Source: Minisyncoccota bacterium (GTDB lineage: Bacteria > Patescibacteriota > Minisyncoccia > Phycocordibacterales > Phycocordibacteraceae). Taken from it: a stretch of 7,510 bases of DNA. Shown piece after piece: positions 5,126 through 7,510 of the stretch (position 1 is its first letter; each line of letters begins with the position of its first letter). The notes beneath the pieces are model-generated. The model saw nothing but the letters and a program-made list of their open reading frames with translations, made no database searches and was not told where the DNA came from. The DNA is taken from positions 1 through 7,510 of the forward strand of contig JALHML010000025.1 in assembly GCA_022844065.1 (NCBI GenBank). Reading direction: 5' to 3'. Both the position numbers and the translations under genes were made by a program.

Positions 5126-5182
5126 ACATACCCGCTGGTTGTTGGGTCGAGCCAACACTTCGAACGTACCTGGCGGGTATGT
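5126..5182. repeat. Long inverted repeat with nested hairpin in the intergenic region
   Basis: ACATACCCGC (5126-5135) is matched perfectly by GCGGGTATGT (5173-5182). Three further pairs inward (two of them G-T) extend this to 13. Inside, TGTTGG (5140-5145) pairs with CCAACA (5152-5157) around GTCGAG. It has no T tract and codes for nothing evident. It could be a structured RNA, a binding site or a recombination site. It is not a tRNA: no anticodon arm or T-arm consensus can be fitted. The in-frame ATG at 5179 lies in its right arm. Confidence 0.55.
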
Positions 5183-5229
5183 TCGTTCAAGGGTGCTGTA
5201 TTTCAGGGTTGAACCTACCGCACCTACTC

Positions 5230-5261
5230 TTGACTAAAAACGTTAAACAGCATGCTAAAAT
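5230..5261 (+). promoter_or_regulatory. Promoter of the peptidoglycan-binding surface protein
   Basis: TTGACT (5230-5235) and an extended -10 TGCTAAAAT (hexamer 5256-5261). The spacing is 20 bases, longer than normal, but the TG motif can compensate. A start near 5268 gives a 60-base leader before ATG 5329 and rules out the in-frame ATG at 5179. Confidence 0.55.
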
Positions 5262-5328
5262 AAAAAGAAGATTGAACCAAGATTCGATCACACCAGGGAA
5301 GTCATTATCACGAACTACAATTATAACT

Positions 5329-6756
5329 ATGAAGCTCTCCTATTCTCGTACCCACGTCAGTTTTGTTGCGGGATTGCTTGTTCTTAGCTTCTTTATCCCA
5401 GCGATAACTTACGCGGCAACACCAACGTTTACAGCTGCTGAGACCACGGCCAATGTAACGGCAGGCACAAATGATCAGTCAGCCTCCACTGCGGCAACGC
5501 AAGCTAATGTTGTGGAAGTGAAAGCATCTCGAACGCTTACGGTCGGCGCATTGCCCGGCAACACCGAAACGATAACTATCGGTACTTGTGTCGTTACCTA
5601 TGCAAGTAGCACCGGTGCCACTAATGATGAACTAAACTGTACAGACAATGCCGCGGCCATAGACCGTGATACCGGTGCAGGCAACACCGCTCGAACGGCG
5701 TCCGACATCGCGGGCATTATGAGGACACTCACGAACGTTTCAGACACGGGCCACGGTGCCCTGACCGTTTCTGGTTCTGGTTCCACTGCAACCTACACGA
5801 CAACCAACACAGAGGCGAGCGCGACAGCGATAACCTTCACTGATGGTACTGCTGGCGACATCACCTCGACTGCAAGTACGACGGGTGTAATACCCGTTGC
5901 GCAAATAAACACATTAACGATCTCTGGCACGGTTGATACTACCGACGTATACACTGCCACCTTACCCACGGTAGGGGCGGTATCCTACACGGTGACATCC
6001 TCAGACACCACGACCTCGCACATTGCAAATGGCCTCCGTACCGCAATCCTCGCCTCGTCAGGGTATGCGGGACAGGCCTTCACCGCAGCAACGAGCACAA
6101 ACACCGTTGTGTTTACGGCAAAAGTGGCTGGCACAGGATTTACGCAGACATCGAGCGCATCAAATCGCCAGGCGGTCGCGCAGGTGGTAACCTTCACACC
6201 CTCTGAAGCATCCATTGACCATAACTACGACGTTACCATCAATGGTACCCGGTATCGTAATGAAGGAGGAACGAGCGTACAGGCTATAGTTGAGAACTTG
6301 GTTTCTAGGCTTTCATCAGTCTCCGCAATAAGCTGCACCGAGAACGACGTACTGATGACTTGTACGGCGGCAACCGCAGGAACTTCATTCACGTATGTTG
6401 CAGAGGTGAATGAAGTGAGACGCTCAAGCGGAGGAGGAAGCTCACGCCGAACCCCTAAGACTAACCAGCCAACCCCATCAGCGCAGGCCCCAGGAGCAGC
6501 TGTATCTGCAACTGTATTCACTCGTGACCTTATGACAGGTATGACTGGTGAAGATGTACGCTCTCTTCAGCAGTATCTGAATGCAAAAGGATATACAATC
6601 GCGCAGAGCGGCGTGGGTTCTAAGGGTCAGGAAACTACCTTCTTCGGAGCGCTTACAAGGGCTGCGATGGTAAGAATGCAGACCTCAGCAGGCATTACTC
6701 CAGCAGTAGGTTACTTTGGACCGAAAACACGAGCATACATAGCAGCGAATCCTTAA
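5329..6756 (+). CDS. Secreted modular surface protein with C-terminal peptidoglycan-binding domain
   Basis: A 475-residue exported protein. Residues 1-29 are a signal peptide: basic start, hydrophobic core FVAGLLVLSFFIPAI, cleavage probably after TYA (29). Residues 60-362 hold three diverged beta-rich modules at about 60-185, 188-283 and 284-362. Each opens with a TLTV/TLTI/VTFT strand, continues with a Y-x-V-T/D-V-T-I strand, then a helix (SDIAGIMRTL, HIANGLRTAI, VQAIVENLVSRL) and an AGTxFT-type strand in modules 2 and 3. Cys87/Cys104 and Cys336/Cys345 could form disulfides. A Ser/Gly/Pro linker (363-395) leads to a PG_binding_1-like domain at 396-475 (GMTGEDVRSLQQYLNAKGY, TRAAMVRMQTSAGI, GYFGPKTRAYIA). 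It probably attaches to the wall and displays the modules. ATG 5329 is preferred over 5179 because only it puts the signal peptide at the N-terminus. No Shine-Dalgarno sequence is seen. Confidence 0.9.
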   Translation: MKLSYSRTHVSFVAGLLVLSFFIPAITYAATPTFTAAETTANVTAGTNDQSASTAATQANVVEVKASRTLTVGALPGNTETITIGTCVVTYASSTGATNDELNCTDNAAAIDRDTGAGNTARTASDIAGIMRTLTNVSDTGHGALTVSGSGSTATYTTTNTEASATAITFTDGTAGDITSTASTTGVIPVAQINTLTISGTVDTTDVYTATLPTVGAVSYTVTSSDTTTSHIANGLRTAILASSGYAGQAFTAATSTNTVVFTAKVAGTGFTQTSSASNRQAVAQVVTFTPSEASIDHNYDVTINGTRYRNEGGTSVQAIVENLVSRLSSVSAISCTENDVLMTCTAATAGTSFTYVAEVNEVRRSSGGGSSRRTPKTNQPTPSAQAPGAAVSATVFTRDLMTGMTGEDVRSLQQYLNAKGYTIAQSGVGSKGQETTFFGALTRAAMVRMQTSAGITPAVGYFGPKTRAYIAANP

Positions 6757-6770
6757 CTAGTAGATTCAGT

Positions 6771-6804
6771 TACAGAACGAGATCAAGTAGTATTCACGTT
6801 AAAG
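6771..6804 (+). pseudogene. Fossil 3' end of an MscS-like gene (direct repeat)
   Basis: TACAGAACGAGATCAAGTA (6771-6789) is an exact copy of 5020-5038, the last codons of the MscS-like gene. Read in the same frame it gives QNEIK followed by TAG (6788-6790) in place of TAA. The next 15 bases, down to the AAAG before the terminator, still match at 9 of 15. No matching sequence is seen upstream of 6771, so only the tail of the second gene copy remains, or the segment between the repeats was inserted. Confidence 0.7.
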
Positions 6805-6828
6805 CCCCACGCAATGCGCGGGGCTTTT
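6801..6828. terminator. Terminator between the surface protein and the convergent small gene
   Basis: AAAGCCCCACGC (6801-6812) pairs with GCGCGGGGCTTT (6816-6827) with one mismatch, around an AAT loop and followed by another T. A-rich on the left and T-rich on the right, it could serve both the plus-strand surface-protein gene and the minus-strand gene ending at 6849. Confidence 0.85.
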
Positions 6829-6848
6829 CGTTTTGGACCTTCTGGTCT

Positions 6849-7088
6849 TCAGGCGTCTTGCCGTACTAGCAGGGCGCCGGACACCAGGACAGCGGAATCG
6901 GTGCTGTCGAGCAACATGAGCTGTCTGTGCTGCATCGACGTCCGAAGGTCCGATGGCGTTCTCTCAATCCTCTGGATCTTGAACGGCCCTTTCCCGTGCC
7001 GGCGGATGCTTTCGCGCCGCCGCGCTCGTGGCAATGTCGGATTCCAACTTACTGTGTCGGACTTCTTAAAGATCGTTCCTGACTCCAT
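6849..7088 (-). CDS. Small basic protein, possibly SH3-like beta barrel, unknown function
   Basis: A 79-residue protein with an early basic stretch (PRARRRESIRRHGKGPFK) and alternating hydrophobic residues later (HRQLMLLD, then AVLVSGALLVR). The order 'KKSDTVSWNP, GPFKIQRIE, LVSGALLV' looks like the strands of a small SH3/KOW-type barrel, and I recall similar small Patescibacteria proteins, but no named family can be given. Evidence that it is a gene: it is the only ORF filling this stretch, it has a TTGACT-16-TATTAT promoter (7126-7153), and GAGAGGA (7096-7102) lies 7 bases before the ATG, one of the few clear Shine-Dalgarno sequences here. It ends 21 bases from a terminator that can act on its strand. 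The basic surface suggests nucleic-acid contact; this is inference. Confidence 0.7.
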   Translation of the reverse strand: MESGTIFKKSDTVSWNPTLPRARRRESIRRHGKGPFKIQRIERTPSDLRTSMQHRQLMLLDSTDSAVLVSGALLVRQDA

Positions 7089-7095
7089 AGCTACA

Positions 7096-7102
7096 TCCTC
7101 TC
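7096..7102 (-). promoter_or_regulatory. Shine-Dalgarno site of the small basic protein
   Basis: GAGAGGA on the minus strand, 7 bases before the ATG at 7088. It stands out because most other genes in this window lack such a site, and it fixes the start codon of the 79-residue protein. Confidence 0.7.
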
Positions 7103-7125
7103 GTGTTTGTTGACTGTAGAAATTG

Positions 7126-7153
7126 ATAATATGGAACTTCCTAAGAAAGTCAA
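7126..7153 (-). promoter_or_regulatory. Promoter of the small basic protein gene
   Basis: On the minus strand TTGACT (7148-7153) and TATTAT (7126-7131) are separated by 16 bases, each with five of six consensus matches. The start would be near 7119, giving a leader of about 30 bases that includes the Shine-Dalgarno site. It is divergent from the 23S promoter at 7205. Confidence 0.7.
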
Positions 7154-7204
7154 TGTCACAAACCAGGGTAGAGTCAAGAAAAGGGAGTCCTATCCAGGGT
7201 AATG

Positions 7205-7233
7205 TTGACAGCGATTTGCCGCCCGCGTATACT
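7205..7233 (+). promoter_or_regulatory. Consensus promoter upstream of 23S rRNA (P1)
   Basis: TTGACA (7205-7210), a 17-base spacer and TATACT (7228-7233): a perfect -35, near-perfect -10 and ideal spacing, the strongest promoter in the window. This strength suits an rRNA gene, and P1 lies 245 bases before the 23S start. The transcript would begin near 7240. Confidence 0.88.
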
Positions 7234-7241
7234 CCTTTTAC

Positions 7242-7283
7242 GTGTTTAAAGCCAAGAAATTACTAACCAAACGGAGCGGGTAA
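7242..7283 (+). CDS. Possible 13-codon leader peptide (GTG start)
   Basis: GTG at 7242 lies about two bases after the predicted P1 start and opens 13 codons, MFKAKKLLTKRSG, ending in TAA at 7281-7283. Five of 13 residues are Lys or Arg. A GTG this close to the transcript end would have to be translated without a leader. A terminator follows 30 bases after the stop, as in attenuators. An ORF this short arises often by chance, so the call is tentative. Confidence 0.3.
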   Translation: MFKAKKLLTKRSG

Positions 7284-7312
7284 CGACTGGGTCTTTACGA
7301 CTTGGCCATACC

Positions 7313-7332
7313 GCCCCGGAAGGGGCTTTTTT
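7313..7332 (+). terminator. Intrinsic terminator inside the 23S leader
   Basis: GCCCC (7313-7317), a GGAA loop, GGGGC (7322-7326) and six T residues: a textbook terminator, ending about 145 bases before the start of 23S. Transcripts from P1 would stop near 7332 as an RNA of about 92 bases unless antitermination occurs. Confidence 0.85.
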
Positions 7333-7353
7333 CTTGCCGAAACACGGGGATCG

Positions 7354-7383
7354 TTGACAGACGAATATGCAAATAGGTAATCA
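7354..7383 (+). promoter_or_regulatory. Possible second promoter for 23S rRNA (P2)
   Basis: A perfect TTGACA at 7354-7359 lies just after the terminator. The best-placed -10 is TAATCA (7378-7383) at 18 bases, which is poor. If used, it would start transcripts near 7390, past the terminator. Confidence 0.45.
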
Positions 7384-7386
7384 ACG

Positions 7387-7424
7387 CCGCTCGGGCGTGT
7401 GCGTTCGCGTACACACTTGAGCGG
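7387..7424 (+). promoter_or_regulatory. Hairpin in the 23S rRNA leader
   Basis: CCGCTC (7387-7392) pairs with GAGCGG (7419-7424). Inside, GTGTG (7397-7401) pairs with CACAC (7412-7416), and CG pairs with CG around a TTCG loop. It lies about 54 bases before 23S and may guide rRNA processing or folding. No boxA-like antitermination sequence is recognised next to it. Confidence 0.5.
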
Positions 7425-7477
7425 AATGAATATTGCAGAATCACACAATCGTTAGAAAGTGGTGTTCAGGTTTCCGC

Positions 7478-7510
7478 ACAGGAGACATGAAGGGTGCACG
7501 GTGGATGCCT
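7478..7510 (+). rRNA. rrl: 23S ribosomal RNA, 5' end (partial)
   Basis: The window ends in GAAGGGTGCACGGTGGATGCCT, whose last 17 bases GTGCACGGTGGATGCCT match the highly conserved 5' end of bacterial 23S rRNA (E. coli GCGUACACGGUGGAUGCC). Aligning ACGGTGGATG with E. coli positions 21-30 places the mature 5' end near 7478, give or take a few bases. Only the start of the gene is in the window. No 16S gene, tRNA or spacer precedes it: the next gene upstream is a protein gene on the other strand. Confidence 0.88.

Noticed and set aside
4443..5129. Long minus-strand frame of 228 codons across the MscS-like gene
   Set aside because: The product is a highly charged string of Glu, Asp and Arg, the usual antisense shadow of a hydrophobic membrane protein. 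The plus-strand frame has clear family motifs.
5126..5182. Integron attC site or tRNA
   Set aside because: GTTGGGT matches one core-site pattern, but the partner RYYYAAC is not correctly formed or ordered. The tRNA arms and T-loop consensus also cannot be fitted.
5179..5328. 50-codon N-terminal extension of the surface protein from ATG 5179
   Set aside because: It would bury the signal peptide 50 residues inside the protein and place the start in an inverted-repeat arm, upstream of the likely promoter at 5230-5261.
6814..7113. Plus-strand 99-codon frame opposite the small basic protein
   Set aside because: It begins inside a terminator, is Cys/Arg-rich without pattern, and the opposite strand has a promoter, Shine-Dalgarno site and barrel-like protein.
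7131..7202. A 23-codon ORF starting ATGGAACTTCC on the plus strand, after TTGACT and GATAAT
   Set aside because: No ribosome binding site, the two hexamers are only 9 bases apart, and it overlaps the minus-strand promoter at 7126-7153. Chance is the simplest explanation.
7291..7332. Signal recognition particle RNA, because of CCCCGGAAGGGG
   Set aside because: Only the GGAA-capped stem resembles SRP RNA; the conserved asymmetric internal loop (AGCAG side) is missing and the stem is followed directly by a T tract.
1..7510. CRISPR array, insertion sequence with transposase, or phage module
   Set aside because: No regularly spaced repeats and no transposase, integrase or phage structural gene were seen in any frame.

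Overview
The window looks like chromosomal DNA of a Patescibacteria/CPR bacterium, probably of the Parcubacteria group. This is inferred from family resemblance and could not be checked by a search. The signs are surface proteins with a C-terminal peptidoglycan-binding domain, a winged-helix protein fused to a degenerate nucleotidyltransferase-like domain, ribosome binding sites that are mostly absent or weak, single-gene units closed by compact hairpin terminators, rplJ-rplL standing apart from rplKA and rpoBC, and a 23S rRNA gene with its own promoter and no 16S gene in front. Base composition is moderate, roughly half G+C by eye.

Layout: 1-280 holds the C-terminus of a probable surface protein and a strong terminator. 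300-427 is a tiny unit encoding a 19-residue hydrophobic peptide. 447-1379 encodes a CaCA-family cation/Ca2+ exchanger. 1449-1594 holds a second, 30-codon copy of the hydrophobic peptide gene. 1595-2839 is the rplJ-rplL operon with an L10-type leader and a bidirectional terminator. 2850-3530 (minus) is a membrane-anchored extracytoplasmic protein of unknown function, divergent from 3658-4245, the winged-helix/NTase-like protein. 4362-5039 encodes a membrane protein with MscS-like conserved TM helices. 5085-5328 is a gap with a long inverted repeat and a promoter. 5329-6756 is a secreted, modular surface protein ending in a peptidoglycan-binding domain. 6771-6804 repeats the 3' end of the 4362-5039 gene. 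6849-7088 (minus) is a small basic protein. 7205-7510 holds promoters, a leader with a possible 13-codon ORF and a terminator, a leader hairpin, and the first about 33 bases of 23S rRNA.

The genes do not form one pathway. They combine translation (L10, L7/L12, 23S rRNA), membrane ion handling (exchanger, MscS-like protein) and cell-surface functions. The least expected items are: (i) two diverged copies of a very short hydrophobic peptide gene flanking the exchanger gene, with mainly synonymous or conservative changes; (ii) a 19-bp direct repeat regenerating a gene's 3' end and bracketing the surface-protein gene; (iii) an attenuator-like arrangement (consensus promoter, near-leaderless 13-codon ORF, terminator) in front of an apparently unlinked 23S gene.
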